NCBI GenBank assembly: GCA_017551025.1
Contig: JAFZNG010000007.1
Span: forward strand, 1-64,000
DNA length: 64,000 nt
Origin: Paludibacteraceae bacterium
Lineage (GTDB): Bacteria > Bacteroidota > Bacteroidia > Bacteroidales > Paludibacteraceae
Reading direction: 5' to 3'
The position numbers and the translations under genes were made by a program. Below are positions 1 through 7,828 of this stretch, piece by piece (position 1 is the stretch's first letter; the number at the start of each line of letters is the position of its first letter). A model generated the notes under the pieces. That model made no database searches. It was not told the DNA's origin and saw only the letters and a program-made list of their open reading frames with translations.

Positions 1-1
1 C

Positions 2-445
2 AACCATCCTATGCAGCGCAAACTGCTGACCACCATCATTGGTCTCCTCAAGCAAGAGACACTCTTGGAACATACCTTGCTTTTCAGCGAACAACTGCTG
101 CACGCGGACTCGGTTCCTTCCCGCAAACGCCAAGTGCTGATGACGTTTCTGCTGGCGCTCAACCAATCATACAAAGAGCATCGCACGGTGCAGTATTACG
201 CGGCGCAGCAGAACTTATCCGCCCGACATTTTGCGGACATCATCAAGCAGGAGTCCCACTACACCCCGATGGACTGGATCAACATGGTCACCATCAATCA
301 GGCGAAGAACCTGCTTCGCCAACCCAACATGCTCGTCAAGCAAGTGGCTGACGAACTCGGCTTCCCTGAGCAGTTCACCTTCCGCAAGTACTTCAAAACC
401 CACACCGGTGTTTCGCCAACGGAATACCAAAGTGAAAACAAATAG
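2..445 (+). CDS. AraC-family transcriptional regulator, 5' truncated
   Basis: This is the C-terminal part of an AraC/XylS-type DNA-binding regulator. The frame is open to the first base of the window, so the true start lies upstream and the visible ATG at 11 is probably internal. The last 100 residues carry the usual two helix-turn-helix units, with LSARHFADIIKQE in the first and VKQVADELGFPEQFTFRKYF followed by TGVSPTEY in the second. The stop is only 4 bp before the next gene, so it is probably co-transcribed with the two flavodoxin-type proteins that follow and may control them. The ligand-sensing half is outside the window, so the inducer cannot be guessed. Confidence 0.85.
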   Translation, partial: NHPMQRKLLTTIIGLLKQETLLEHTLLFSEQLLHADSVPSRKRQVLMTFLLALNQSYKEHRTVQYYAAQQNLSARHFADIIKQESHYTPMDWINMVTINQAKNLLRQPNMLVKQVADELGFPEQFTFRKYFKTHTGVSPTEYQSENK

Positions 446-449
446 AATT

Positions 450-1205
450 ATGATACTATATTTCTCAGGAACAGGTAACAGCCTCGCCATCGCGCGAAAG
501 ATAGCCGAGGCGATAAATGACCAAGTGCTGCCGCTGACCGAAGCGGTTCAGCAGGACTTGACGAACGAGCAATGTATCGGTCTGGTCTTTCCGACCTACG
601 ACTTCAACATGCCTCCGGCTGTGCGAACACTCGTTCCACAACTGAAGATAAGCAAGGAGGCGTACGTCTTTGCCGTCACGACATGCGGCGCTCAAGCAGG
701 CAACAGTCTTTGGACCTTGCGGCGTCTGTTGCGTCAAAAAGGTATTGAACTGGCTTATGCGCACAAGATTCGCGTGCCGGATAACAGCGCCATCGCTTTT
801 GGTCGTAATCCCAATGAGCAGGCATGGAAATTCGAGCGTTTTGCTTTCCGCCTCGACCGCATCATCGCGGACATTCGGGGGCAGAAACATGAATGGCATT
901 TTGCGTGGTGGAGTCTCGCCGGAGGCATCATGGGGTGGTCGTTCCTGGAGAACGGCATGTGGCGCACTTTCCATCCGGTGGTCAACGAAGCCAAATGTAC
1001 CGGTTGCAAGACCTGCGCGCGTGTCTGCCCGATGAGCAATATTGCGGTAGAGGAGAAAGCCCATATTGGCGATAACTGTACCATCTGCCTCGCGTGTGTG
1101 CACGTCTGTCCGCAACAAGCTATTAGCACGAACGGTCGCGAGACTCTCAAGGAGCGTCAGTACCGCCATCCCGACATCAAACTCAAAGACCTAATTAAGC
1201 GATAA
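450..1205 (+). CDS. EFR1-type flavodoxin/ferredoxin fusion protein
   Basis: A 251-residue redox protein with an N-terminal flavodoxin-like domain and a C-terminal two-cluster ferredoxin domain. The protein opens with MILYFSGTGNS, the FMN phosphate loop of flavodoxins. Two 4Fe-4S motifs follow, KCTGCKTCARVCP near residue 181 and NCTICLACVHVCP near residue 209. The frame is open further upstream to 231, but that part is only the shadow of the AraC gene. The ATG at 450 places the flavin loop at the N-terminus as in the family. It probably transfers electrons between an unknown donor and acceptor in the cytoplasm. The next flavodoxin gene starts 3 bp after its stop. Confidence 0.85.
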   Translation: MILYFSGTGNSLAIARKIAEAINDQVLPLTEAVQQDLTNEQCIGLVFPTYDFNMPPAVRTLVPQLKISKEAYVFAVTTCGAQAGNSLWTLRRLLRQKGIELAYAHKIRVPDNSAIAFGRNPNEQAWKFERFAFRLDRIIADIRGQKHEWHFAWWSLAGGIMGWSFLENGMWRTFHPVVNEAKCTGCKTCARVCPMSNIAVEEKAHIGDNCTICLACVHVCPQQAISTNGRETLKERQYRHPDIKLKDLIKR

Positions 1206-1208
1206 ATT

Positions 1209-1697
1209 ATGAAACGAATGATTTTGGCACTTGTATGTGCTGCCATGATGATGCCTATGAATGCAAAGACATTAGTGGCGTATTTCTCCGCCACCGGTAC
1301 TACCAAAGCCGCAGCCGAGAAACTCGCAAAGCAGCACAATGCCGTGCTCTGGGAAATTGAGCCGGCAGAACCTTACACGGCCGCTGATCTGGACTGGCGC
1401 AATCCGCAGTCTCGTTCATCGCTCGAAATGAATGATCCGGAAGAGCGTCCTATGATCAAACAATGCACCGATGTGACGCCGTACGACACCGTTTATGTCG
1501 GTTTTCCGATCTGGTGGGGCATCTGTCCGCGTATCATCAACTCGTGGTTGGATAACAACCTTCCGCAACTGCAAGGCAAAATCCTGATTCCGTTTGCCAC
1601 TAGCGGCAGCAGCGGCATCGAAGAAGCCGAGGAATACCTTCGTCGGACCTATCCCTCGCTCTCTTGGCAGAAAGGACTGCTTTTAAATAAACGATAA
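1209..1697 (+). CDS. Flavodoxin with N-terminal signal peptide
   Basis: A 162-residue flavodoxin-family protein. Residues 1-19 look like a cleavable signal peptide (MKRMILALVCAAMMMPMNA). The mature part opens with TLVAYFSATGTTK, the FMN phosphate-binding loop, and later has VYVGFPIWWGICPRIINSWL and PFATSGSSGIEEA, typical of the Flavodoxin_4 group. It follows the EFR1 gene by 3 bp and ends the regulator-EFR1-flavodoxin unit. A flavodoxin predicted outside the cytoplasm is unusual but occurs in Bacteroidota. The alternative is that the hydrophobic N-terminus stays as a membrane anchor. Its redox partner is unknown. Confidence 0.85.
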   Translation: MKRMILALVCAAMMMPMNAKTLVAYFSATGTTKAAAEKLAKQHNAVLWEIEPAEPYTAADLDWRNPQSRSSLEMNDPEERPMIKQCTDVTPYDTVYVGFPIWWGICPRIINSWLDNNLPQLQGKILIPFATSGSSGIEEAEEYLRRTYPSLSWQKGLLLNKR

Positions 1698-1779
1698 AAC
1701 GGGATATGAGCAATCACGATGGCATACTATTTGCAATATATACAGTAAACCAATGTTTCACCATCAAAAGCAATGCATT

Positions 1780-2526
1780 ATGAGACGTTATTTACTTGCT
1801 ATATTGGTTGCCCTTACGGCCGGCCTTGCCGTGCAGGCGCAGAGTGTTGAACAACAACGCGCGGAGCCTATCGTTCTTTATGGCTATTTGAAAGTGTTCC
1901 CGAATGACCTAGGCACGTTTGATGCAGAGCCGCGAACCGTTATCGCTCGCTTGAATGAGCAGCAGCAATACGGCTATGGTACATGGCGTCTGCCGACCAA
2001 CGAAGAGTTGTCCCTCATGCGAGGAAGCAATGTCATCGGTAGCGGTGAGTATATGACCAAAGAGAATAAAAGGGGTATCGTGCGCCTGGTGACGGACAAA
2101 GAAAAAGGAGATACGCTTTATGCTATCGCGGCCGGATATGTGGACTTAGGTCTGCCGAGTGGTACGCTGTGGAAAGAACAAAATGAAATAGATGGATTCT
2201 GCACCTACGAACAAGCGATCGCTTTGTACGGAAATGGCCTGCCTACCAAAGAACAATTGGAAGAATTGAAACTTATCTGCAAATGGACATGGACCGGTAG
2301 CGGTTATGAGGTAGAAGGTCCGAGTGGTGCGACCATCACCCTGCCTGCAGCAGGCTATCGTGACTGTTACGGCAGCGTAAAAAATGTCGGTTCAGACGGC
2401 TATTTCTGGTCCTCCACGCCTTATAACGGTTCGGAGCTTGCCTTGGAACTGTACTTCAATTCGGGCCAAGTGGACATAGACCTCAACTACCGTTGCGCCG
2501 GTCGATCGGTTCGCCTGGTACGTTAG
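1780..2526 (+). CDS. Secreted protein with FISUMP/DUF1566-like domain
   Basis: A 248-residue secreted protein. I start it at the ATG at 1780 rather than 1753 because it gives a clean signal peptide, MRRYLLAILVALTAGLAVQA. The C-terminal 120 residues have the look of the FISUMP/DUF1566 fold: YVDLGLPSGTLWKEQN, a LPTKEQLEEL stretch, LPAAGYRD and GYFWSSTPYNGS, ending in CAGRSVRLVR. A similar but shorter motif (GYGTWRLPTNEELSLM) occurs near residue 75, so there may be two divergent copies. The function of these extracytoplasmic domains is not known. The next gene starts 24 bp on and has an almost identical signal peptide. Confidence 0.7.
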   Translation: MRRYLLAILVALTAGLAVQAQSVEQQRAEPIVLYGYLKVFPNDLGTFDAEPRTVIARLNEQQQYGYGTWRLPTNEELSLMRGSNVIGSGEYMTKENKRGIVRLVTDKEKGDTLYAIAAGYVDLGLPSGTLWKEQNEIDGFCTYEQAIALYGNGLPTKEQLEELKLICKWTWTGSGYEVEGPSGATITLPAAGYRDCYGSVKNVGSDGYFWSSTPYNGSELALELYFNSGQVDIDLNYRCAGRSVRLVR

Positions 2527-2550
2527 TTAACTTTCAAATTATCAAACATT

Positions 2551-3168
2551 ATGAGACGTTATTTACTTACCATATTAGTAGCCCTGACAGCCAGCCTTGG
2601 TATGCAGGCGCAGTACGTCGTGTCGGACAAGTACAACCTGTGGTTCGAGGACAGCGGTCACGAAGTGACTACCCGCAAAGCCGTGTGGTGCACCGAGGAT
2701 TTCCAGGATCTTTGGAATGGTTACCACGTACGCCTGTACAACGGGCGCATACATATCAAGGACGGTAGCAGCACCGTCGTTTATGGTGACGAGATCGGTC
2801 TGCTGTATAATGGTTATTACTTCGTTCGGCAAGGCGCTACTTGGTATCTGTATGATGCCGATGGCGATAAAGTCGGTGGCGTCTATGGTGAGGAGATGTG
2901 CTATTATCCGTTCAATTATGTGGCTTGTAAGAAGAATGCTAACCTCTGGTATATCTATCGTTGCAATGGCGAGAAACTGAGTTTCTATTCGGAGGTCTGC
3001 CCGTGGATTTGCTGGAACGAATGCTGGATTGTGCAGCAGAGCGGCAGGCAATACGGCATCGACCAATCCGGCTACAAGATCAGCGGAGTCTATGGCGACG
3101 ATGTTACCCTACTGAATGACGGCCGATGGAAATGCGTCCGCGGTAGTTATGTGAGTTATGTGGAGTAA
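2551..3168 (+). CDS. Secreted protein of unknown function
   Basis: A 205-residue protein with signal peptide MRRYLLTILVALTASLGMQA, 16 of 20 positions identical to that of the preceding gene although the mature parts are unrelated. The mature part is rich in Tyr, Trp and Gly and has repeated short units such as GDEIGLLYNGYYFV, GDKVGGVYGEEMCYY and GYKISGVYGDDVTLLNDGRW. These resemble WG-type beta repeats, but the match is not strong enough to name a family. There are five Cys in the mature part. It is probably co-transcribed with the FISUMP-like gene 24 bp upstream. Confidence 0.65.
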   Translation: MRRYLLTILVALTASLGMQAQYVVSDKYNLWFEDSGHEVTTRKAVWCTEDFQDLWNGYHVRLYNGRIHIKDGSSTVVYGDEIGLLYNGYYFVRQGATWYLYDADGDKVGGVYGEEMCYYPFNYVACKKNANLWYIYRCNGEKLSFYSEVCPWICWNECWIVQQSGRQYGIDQSGYKISGVYGDDVTLLNDGRWKCVRGSYVSYVE

Positions 3169-3224
3169 TTGTAAACCCGACTACATAGAGTAAAATTTAA
3201 AGTTTTAAAAAAAACACCACTATT

Positions 3225-3767
3225 ATGGCAACGATTTATGATTTTAAGGCGCTGACGAGTCGCGGCAAAGAACTCGATTTTGCGCAGTTCGAAGGTAAAG
3301 TGTTATTGATTGTTAACACCGCCAGCAAGTGCGGTTTTACCCCGCAGTTCAAAGGCCTCGAGGAACTGAACCAAAAGTACAAAGACCAAGGCCTCGTCAT
3401 TATCGGCTTCCCTTGCAACCAGTTCAAAGAGCAAGACCCGGGCAACGACAGCCAGATCGAGGAGTTCTGCCAGCTCAACTATGGCGTCACCTTCCAGATC
3501 ATGCGCAAGATTGACGTCAACGGCGAGAACGCCGACCCCATCTTTACGTATCTCAAAACCCAAGCGCCCACCGAGGAGTATCACGGCTTGAAAGCTAAAG
3601 CCGCCAAGGCACTCTTCCGCAAGATCAGCGACAGCGCCAAGACGGAGAGCGACATTCAGTGGAACTTCACCAAGTTCCTCATCTCGCGCGACGGCAAGAC
3701 TATCTTACGCTTCGCTCCCACCGCCGAACCCAAAGACTTTGAGAAAGAGATACAGGCATTGTTGTAA
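3225..3767 (+). CDS. Glutathione peroxidase (Cys type)
   Basis: A 180-residue thioredoxin-fold peroxidase that reduces hydrogen peroxide or organic hydroperoxides. The active-site segment is NTASKCGFTPQF with Cys36 where animal enzymes have selenocysteine. The other conserved parts are GFPCNQF near residue 61 (active-site Gln) and DIQWNFTKFLI near residue 148 (active-site Trp). Many bacterial members use thioredoxin rather than glutathione. The length is normal and the start at 3225 gives the family's usual N-terminus. It stands alone between the secreted-protein pair and a convergent AraC gene. Confidence 0.93.
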   Translation: MATIYDFKALTSRGKELDFAQFEGKVLLIVNTASKCGFTPQFKGLEELNQKYKDQGLVIIGFPCNQFKEQDPGNDSQIEEFCQLNYGVTFQIMRKIDVNGENADPIFTYLKTQAPTEEYHGLKAKAAKALFRKISDSAKTESDIQWNFTKFLISRDGKTILRFAPTAEPKDFEKEIQALL

Positions 3768-3782
3768 ACGACCTGTTTCCTG

Positions 3783-4328
3783 TTATTTGCCGGATAGTTG
3801 CAGCCTGAAGTCTTTCGGGCTGCAATTTGTTTGACGTCTGAAAAAGGTGCCGAAATGCGACTGGTTCAGGAATCCCAACTGATCGGATATCTGTTGCACG
3901 GAAAGTGAAGTAGAGGACAAAAGTGACTTGGCTTGGCGTAGTAGAGCCTGATCGATACATCGGTTAGGAGAGGTATCTAAGGTCTGCTTGACTACATTCG
4001 ACAAGTACTTCGGCGCAAGACACATCTGCCCGGCATACCATTCTACGCGATGCTGCTCCCGACAATGCAGCTCAACCAGAGTAATGAATTGTCCACAGAT
4101 CTGCTCCGCACGAGTGAGTGCATGCTTTTTTTTCGGATACGTTGCCTTGCATTCCACTAAATAATACACCAACGAACTTACCATATTCAATGCTGCCTTC
4201 TGCTGATTATCCTCTATGAGGGCACGCAGAAAATCAAAATACCGCAATACCAAATCCAATTGCTCATTTGTCAAATTATTGGTAAATGCGTTGAATTCAA
4301 ATAACTCAGGTACTTTAGAAACGGACAT
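3783..4328 (-). CDS. AraC-family transcriptional regulator
   Basis: A 181-residue regulator. The frame extends to 4400, but the ATG at 4328 is preferred because the -7 promoter box lies at 4346-4353, inside the longer version. The N-terminal 75 residues (helical, no recognised sensor domain) are followed by two helix-turn-helix units: VEWYAGQMCLAPKYLSNVVKQ and SVQQISDQLGFLNQSHFGTFF, ending in NCSPKDFR. It points away from the GH53-like gene at 4478, whose promoter is about 100 bp away, so control of that gene is possible but unproven. It converges on glutathione peroxidase with a 15 bp gap. Confidence 0.88.
   Translation of the reverse strand: MSVSKVPELFEFNAFTNNLTNEQLDLVLRYFDFLRALIEDNQQKAALNMVSSLVYYLVECKATYPKKKHALTRAEQICGQFITLVELHCREQHRVEWYAGQMCLAPKYLSNVVKQTLDTSPNRCIDQALLRQAKSLLSSTSLSVQQISDQLGFLNQSHFGTFFRRQTNCSPKDFRLQLSGK
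3798..3825. terminator. Possible shared terminator hairpin for converging genes
   Basis: TTGCAGCC and GGCTGCAA form a perfect 8-bp stem around an 11- to 12-base loop, followed by ATTTG. It lies inside the 3' end of the AraC coding region, 31 bp after the glutathione peroxidase stop, with no long T-run, so the call is weak. Confidence 0.35.
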
Positions 4329-4345
4329 CTTCTGCAAATTTTGTG

Positions 4346-4377
4346 CAAAGATAATGCTTTTTTTTGATATATACAAG
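4346..4377 (-). promoter_or_regulatory. Bacteroidota -33/-7 promoter for the AraC gene
   Basis: On the minus strand the -7 box TATCTTTG (4353-4346) is preceded exactly 24 bases upstream by CTTGTATATATC (from 4377), a variant of the extended -33 box seen elsewhere in this window. Confidence 0.7.
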
Positions 4378-4442
4378 TTAAAAAGTGAAAAAGCGAACAA
4401 TTTTAGTGAATTGTGCGTAATGCCTATATGCCAAAAAAGCAG

Positions 4443-4450
4443 TAATTTTG
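4443..4450 (+). promoter_or_regulatory. -7 promoter box of the GH53-like gene
   Basis: TAATTTTG fits TAnnTTTG. It lies in the word AAAAAAGCAGTAATTTTGCA, which is repeated exactly before the gene at 21336. The -33 region is weak here. Confidence 0.6.
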
Positions 4451-4477
4451 CAGCGGATTAAAAAAATCTCTAATGTT

Positions 4478-6229
4478 ATGAGAAAAATTTGTACTATTTT
4501 GATCCTGTCGATGATGTGCCTGGGTGCGGTAGCGCAGAGCGGGTATTTTTTCGACATGGATGAGTTGGTAGCCAGCGAAGGCCTTTACCTGCCGCAGAAC
4601 AAGCCCAACCCGTTCAGCGGTTCCACCGACGTCTATCTGGCGGTCGTAGATGATGCGGAATTGAGCATCGTAGTTGCCGATGTGTTTGGAAGCATCGAGG
4701 CACAGTATACCGGTTGTCTGGAGCCTGGTATCCATCGTCTGAGTCTGACGCTGCGCACCAAGGGTACGCACGTGCTGGGCGTTCACCAGAATGACAAGAG
4801 TCGCTCCATAGTGCTGCTCTGTGAGCAAGGCGGCGCAACGAATTGTCTTGAGTACGCTGAGTTTGTCGAACCAATCGACCTCGAACTCTTCCAACAACTG
4901 CTCAACGAAGATAAAGAAGAAGACTTCGTGGCGTACGGAGCACTCCAATCACCAATTACCAATCACCAATCACCAATCCCAACCGACTTCCGCGTAGCCC
5001 TCTCGCTTAGTCCGTTTACGCTCAATCAGTTTGATCAGGGTTATACCTTCCGGATAGGCGATAAGACGGCTACTACGCCGGCACAGTTGCAGCAGATATA
5101 CAAAGACCTGGGATCTACAGAGATGTACGTGCGTTTAGCGACCAAGCGTCATAAGACCTATAATGCCGACGGCACGCTCGACAACACCACCGACGGCAAA
5201 GCGGATGAGAACGCCAACGTCCACACCTTCGATCAGGTGATGCAGACCTGCCGCATTGCTGCGAGCCTCAACATCCCCATCAATCCCGAAGTCATGTGCG
5301 CGTATATCTATATGGACATGGACGGCACGCAAGCGCCGCGATTCTATAAGGCGGATTATCCTGAACTGTATGCCTCCAACCCGACTTGGGCTTCTATCCT
5401 CAAGAACGGTGATGCCAAGTGGGAAGAACTCTCGCTCGAAGACATCTGTACCGTACTGGAGATATACGGTGAGTTCGTAGCAGACTCTATTCTTGCTACC
5501 GGCGCTACTGTCAACGACTGGAACCTCGGCAACGAGGCCAACTTCGGCTTTGCCGGCATCGGTATCGGTACGCCTAACTCCTTTGACCAGACGCTGGCCT
5601 CTGCCGGTCCGATGAAGCGCTATATGTCGTCGCTGTTCAGCCTCTATTGGCTCAAAAAACATGTATGGTGCTATAATGTGAAGCAGTACGCCGCTGTCAA
5701 GCGCGGTATCTTGAAGGCTTATGCCAAAGCCGGCAAGGATGCTTCGAACGTGCGCTTCTCTACGCATATCGCTACCGTTACCTCCACGCCGCGTGCCACA
5801 GCATCGTTCTTCCGGTATATGGCAGAAAACGGCTACGATATGGACGTTGCCGGTATCAGCTATTACCCTTCAGCTCCGGCGATGTCGTTCAATAAGAAGA
5901 AAATGCTCACCAAGACCGTCACGCGTATCAATAAGAAATGCGGTATTCCGGTCTTTATTGGCGAGTTCTCGTACCCGTCGCAAGACATGGTCGGACCGTT
6001 CGCCGGTTGGAACCAACAGCTAAGCAACTATGAGAAGAGCCAGCAAGGCCAAGCCGATATCTACCGCGATGTGATTACTTGGGGTAAGGACCACGGACTA
6101 ATCGGTATCCGTTACTGGGCACCCGACTACGAAGGCGAATGGTACCCGATGTCGATGTTCACCTTCGAGAACAAGGTCGGCACCGCCAAAACCATATTGT
6201 TGAACCATAAATCCATCGTACAGCAATGA
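4478..6229 (+). CDS. Secreted GH53-like glycoside hydrolase with N-terminal sorting-tail-like module
   Basis: A 583-residue secreted protein starting at the ATG at 4478 (signal peptide MRKICTILILSMMCLGAVAQ); the frame upstream is promoter. Residues about 35-120 contain NKPNPFSGSTDVYLAV, ELSIVVADVFGS and GIHRLSL..KGTHVLGV, the pattern of a T9SS type A sorting domain, here at the N-terminus instead of the C-terminus. The rest looks like a clan GH-A barrel. WNLGNE near residue 350 would hold the acid/base Glu, GISYYP follows, and FIGEFSYP near residue 494 would hold the nucleophile. This resembles GH53 endo-beta-1,4-galactanases; the substrate is inferred only. A linker at residues 157-168 is encoded by a 7-bp DNA repeat. 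The stop overlaps the next start (ATGA). Confidence 0.7.
   Translation: MRKICTILILSMMCLGAVAQSGYFFDMDELVASEGLYLPQNKPNPFSGSTDVYLAVVDDAELSIVVADVFGSIEAQYTGCLEPGIHRLSLTLRTKGTHVLGVHQNDKSRSIVLLCEQGGATNCLEYAEFVEPIDLELFQQLLNEDKEEDFVAYGALQSPITNHQSPIPTDFRVALSLSPFTLNQFDQGYTFRIGDKTATTPAQLQQIYKDLGSTEMYVRLATKRHKTYNADGTLDNTTDGKADENANVHTFDQVMQTCRIAASLNIPINPEVMCAYIYMDMDGTQAPRFYKADYPELYASNPTWASILKNGDAKWEELSLEDICTVLEIYGEFVADSILATGATVNDWNLGNEANFGFAGIGIGTPNSFDQTLASAGPMKRYMSSLFSLYWLKKHVWCYNVKQYAAVKRGILKAYAKAGKDASNVRFSTHIATVTSTPRATASFFRYMAENGYDMDVAGISYYPSAPAMSFNKKKMLTKTVTRINKKCGIPVFIGEFSYPSQDMVGPFAGWNQQLSNYEKSQQGQADIYRDVITWGKDHGLIGIRYWAPDYEGEWYPMSMFTFENKVGTAKTILLNHKSIVQQ
4946..4980 (+). repeat. Intragenic heptamer tract, 5 units
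   Basis: Five 7-bp units (CAATCAC, CAATTAC, CAATCAC, CAATCAC, CAATCCC) lie inside the GH53-like gene. The 35 bp encode a QSPITNHQSPIP linker between the N-terminal module and the catalytic domain. Confidence 0.9.
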
Positions 6230-6783
6230 GACGCATAATTCTTTTATCTTTTAGTGTAACGGTCTTTCTACTTTCGACCCTGTGCGGCCAAGCACAAGAG
6301 CGCGATTATAACACGCTCAAGGGTCTCAGTTTCGGTGTCGGTCTGCCGTTCGAGTGCCGCGACCTGCCGGGTGCCGGTATGACGTTCAATATCGGTTACG
6401 ACTGCGCCTATCCCGTGAACGACCATTTTGCGATGGGTTTCTACCTCACCGGAGGCGGTGGTTTCTGGGGCGAGTATAAGCAATACAGCACCGTCGATCA
6501 TTTCCATCCGGTCTTCCGCCTTACGGCCGGTCTGATGATGCAGATTGGTGACCCGCAAAGCCGTCCCTGGCTTGTGGGCGTAGCGCCCTGTACCGGATTC
6601 GGACTCTACGATCTGGATATGGTGCTGCCCGTCGAAGTGCGTTTCGGTAAGTTCATCACCGACCGCTGGTACGTCATGGGCGAACTGACCTATCATGCCT
6701 CTCTCGCCGGTGAGACCGCTACTATCGAACCTTCCATCCGGTTCGGCTATAACTTCGGTCGCAAGATCAAGACGAAAAAGTAA
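6226..6783 (+). CDS. Small outer-membrane beta-barrel protein
   Basis: A 185-residue protein with signal peptide MRRIILLSFSVTVFLLSTLCGQAQ. Alternating strands such as GLSFGVGLPF, GMTFNIGYD, FAMGFYLTGGGGFW, FRLTAGLMMQIG and PSIRFGYNFGRKI suggest an eight-strand barrel. It overlaps the GH53-like gene by 4 bp, so the two are translationally coupled. It may help to hold or export that enzyme, or simply be a co-expressed surface protein. It does not match a named family that I recognise. The gene ends at a strong terminator (6804-6843). Confidence 0.7.
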   Translation: MRRIILLSFSVTVFLLSTLCGQAQERDYNTLKGLSFGVGLPFECRDLPGAGMTFNIGYDCAYPVNDHFAMGFYLTGGGGFWGEYKQYSTVDHFHPVFRLTAGLMMQIGDPQSRPWLVGVAPCTGFGLYDLDMVLPVEVRFGKFITDRWYVMGELTYHASLAGETATIEPSIRFGYNFGRKIKTKK

Positions 6784-6803
6784 GAAACTACTTCTTTTTA
6801 TAC

Positions 6804-6843
6804 GAAAAATCCTGCATATGTTTGTATATGTGGGATTTTTTTT
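6804..6843 (+). terminator. Terminator of the GH53-like operon, merged with the next promoter
   Basis: The arms AAAAATCCTGCATATG and TATATGTGGGATTTTT pair almost fully with a G-T wobble and are followed by more T. The loop and descending arm contain TTTGTATATG, the -33 element of the promoter whose -7 box is at 6845. Confidence 0.85.
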
Positions 6844-6852
6844 GTAATTTTG
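6821..6852 (+). promoter_or_regulatory. -33/-7 promoter for the methyltransferase gene
   Basis: TTTGTATATG at 6821 and TAATTTTG at 6845-6852 are 24 bases apart, the constant spacing of this window. The -33 element lies inside the terminator hairpin. Confidence 0.75.
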
Positions 6853-6883
6853 CGGCAAAAATGTCGCAAAGTAGAAACAAGAT

Positions 6884-7366
6884 ATGATAAAACTACGCGA
6901 TATAGCCGGCTATGTGCTTGGCGGAATTATGTTTGTGGCCTTACTGCCTACCATTATGTGGCTGGCTTCCGGCATGCCGAATATGGCGGTGCATATCGGC
7001 GCTTGGCACGCTATCCTTACAGGCCTTCTCATCCTCGGTGGACTTGGCCTCAGTATCTGGACGATCGTCTATATGAAGACGCGCGGTAAGGGCAACCCGA
7101 TGGATGCCTTCGGCAAGGAGATAGGTTCGCGTACCCGGCACCTCATGACCGATGGACCATACCATCTCAACCGCAACCCGATGCTCACCGGTACACTCGT
7201 CTATCTGGCGGGCTGGATCGTGTGGCTATGGACCTGGCAGGCAGCACTGGTATGGGTCGCTTTCTTCGCTATCATGTTCATGCAAGTGCTGACCGAAGAG
7301 AAACGCCTGCGCCACGATTTCGGTGAGGAATACGAGGCATATTGCCGACATACAAGACGATTTTAG
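6884..7366 (+). CDS. Isoprenylcysteine carboxyl methyltransferase-family membrane protein
   Basis: A 160-residue integral membrane protein with about four hydrophobic segments (residues 8-28, 39-62, 100-120, 122-138). The diagnostic C-terminal part is present: DGPYHLNRNPMLTG, then EEKRLRHDFGEEYEAYCRHTRRF. This is the SAM-binding signature of the ICMT/PEMT superfamily. Bacterial members methylate lipids or other membrane substrates, mostly uncharacterised, and bacteria have no prenylated CaaX proteins, so the name reflects fold only. It has its own promoter and is probably co-transcribed with the metal-binding gene 50 bp downstream. Confidence 0.85.
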   Translation: MIKLRDIAGYVLGGIMFVALLPTIMWLASGMPNMAVHIGAWHAILTGLLILGGLGLSIWTIVYMKTRGKGNPMDAFGKEIGSRTRHLMTDGPYHLNRNPMLTGTLVYLAGWIVWLWTWQAALVWVAFFAIMFMQVLTEEKRLRHDFGEEYEAYCRHTRRF

Positions 7367-7416
7367 CGAAACAAGAAAAGACAGGTAAATCAAACGATAT
7401 ATTCTTAAATACGAAC

Positions 7417-7752
7417 ATGAAACGAATCATTATTTTTCTAATGGCTTTGATGCCGATGATGGTCTTTGGTGCCAACAAGCAGAAAGTCGTTCTTTCCTGC
7501 GATATCCACTGCCAGGGTTGTTGCGATAAGATCATGAAGAATATCGCCTATGAGAAAGGCGTGAAAGACATTGTCTGTGATCTGAAGAACAAGACCGTAA
7601 CGGTGACTTATGATGCTGACAAGACCAATATCCCTACCTTGCTCAAGGCCTTTGAGCGAATCGGCAAACCGGCGAAGGTGAAGAGCCAGGAGCCGCCCAA
7701 GAATGAGCGCCCTCAGACGGATGCCAACACCGGTGCTTCTACACCGCAATGA
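7417..7752 (+). CDS. Periplasmic heavy-metal-associated (HMA) domain protein
   Basis: A 111-residue protein whose ATG at 7417 gives a signal peptide (MKRIIIFLMALMPMMVFGA). The HMA ferredoxin-like fold spans residues 22-90, with CDIHCQGCCDK holding the metal pair Cys32 and Cys35 plus flanking Cys28 and Cys36. The motif HCQGC replaces the usual MTCxxC. The tail (SQEPPKNERPQTDANTGASTPQ) is disordered. It probably binds Cu(I) or a similar thiophilic ion in the periplasm. No metal transporter is nearby. A terminator follows directly. Confidence 0.85.
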   Translation: MKRIIIFLMALMPMMVFGANKQKVVLSCDIHCQGCCDKIMKNIAYEKGVKDIVCDLKNKTVTVTYDADKTNIPTLLKAFERIGKPAKVKSQEPPKNERPQTDANTGASTPQ

Positions 7753-7782
7753 AAAGAAGCGGCCCATTTGGGTCGCTTCTTT
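7753..7782. terminator. Rho-independent terminator
   Basis: AAAGAAGCGGCCC and GGGTCGCTTCTTT form a 13-bp stem with one internal mismatch and an ATTT loop, right after the HMA gene stop. It may also serve the converging small heat-shock gene. Confidence 0.85.
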
Positions 7783-7828
7783 ACTATCAGTCTTCCGACT
7801 TTCGCCTCTAACCATTCGCCATTCGCCA

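Noticed and set aside
3225-3767. Selenoprotein glutathione peroxidase
   Set aside because: The active-site codon encodes Cys (TGC), not TGA.
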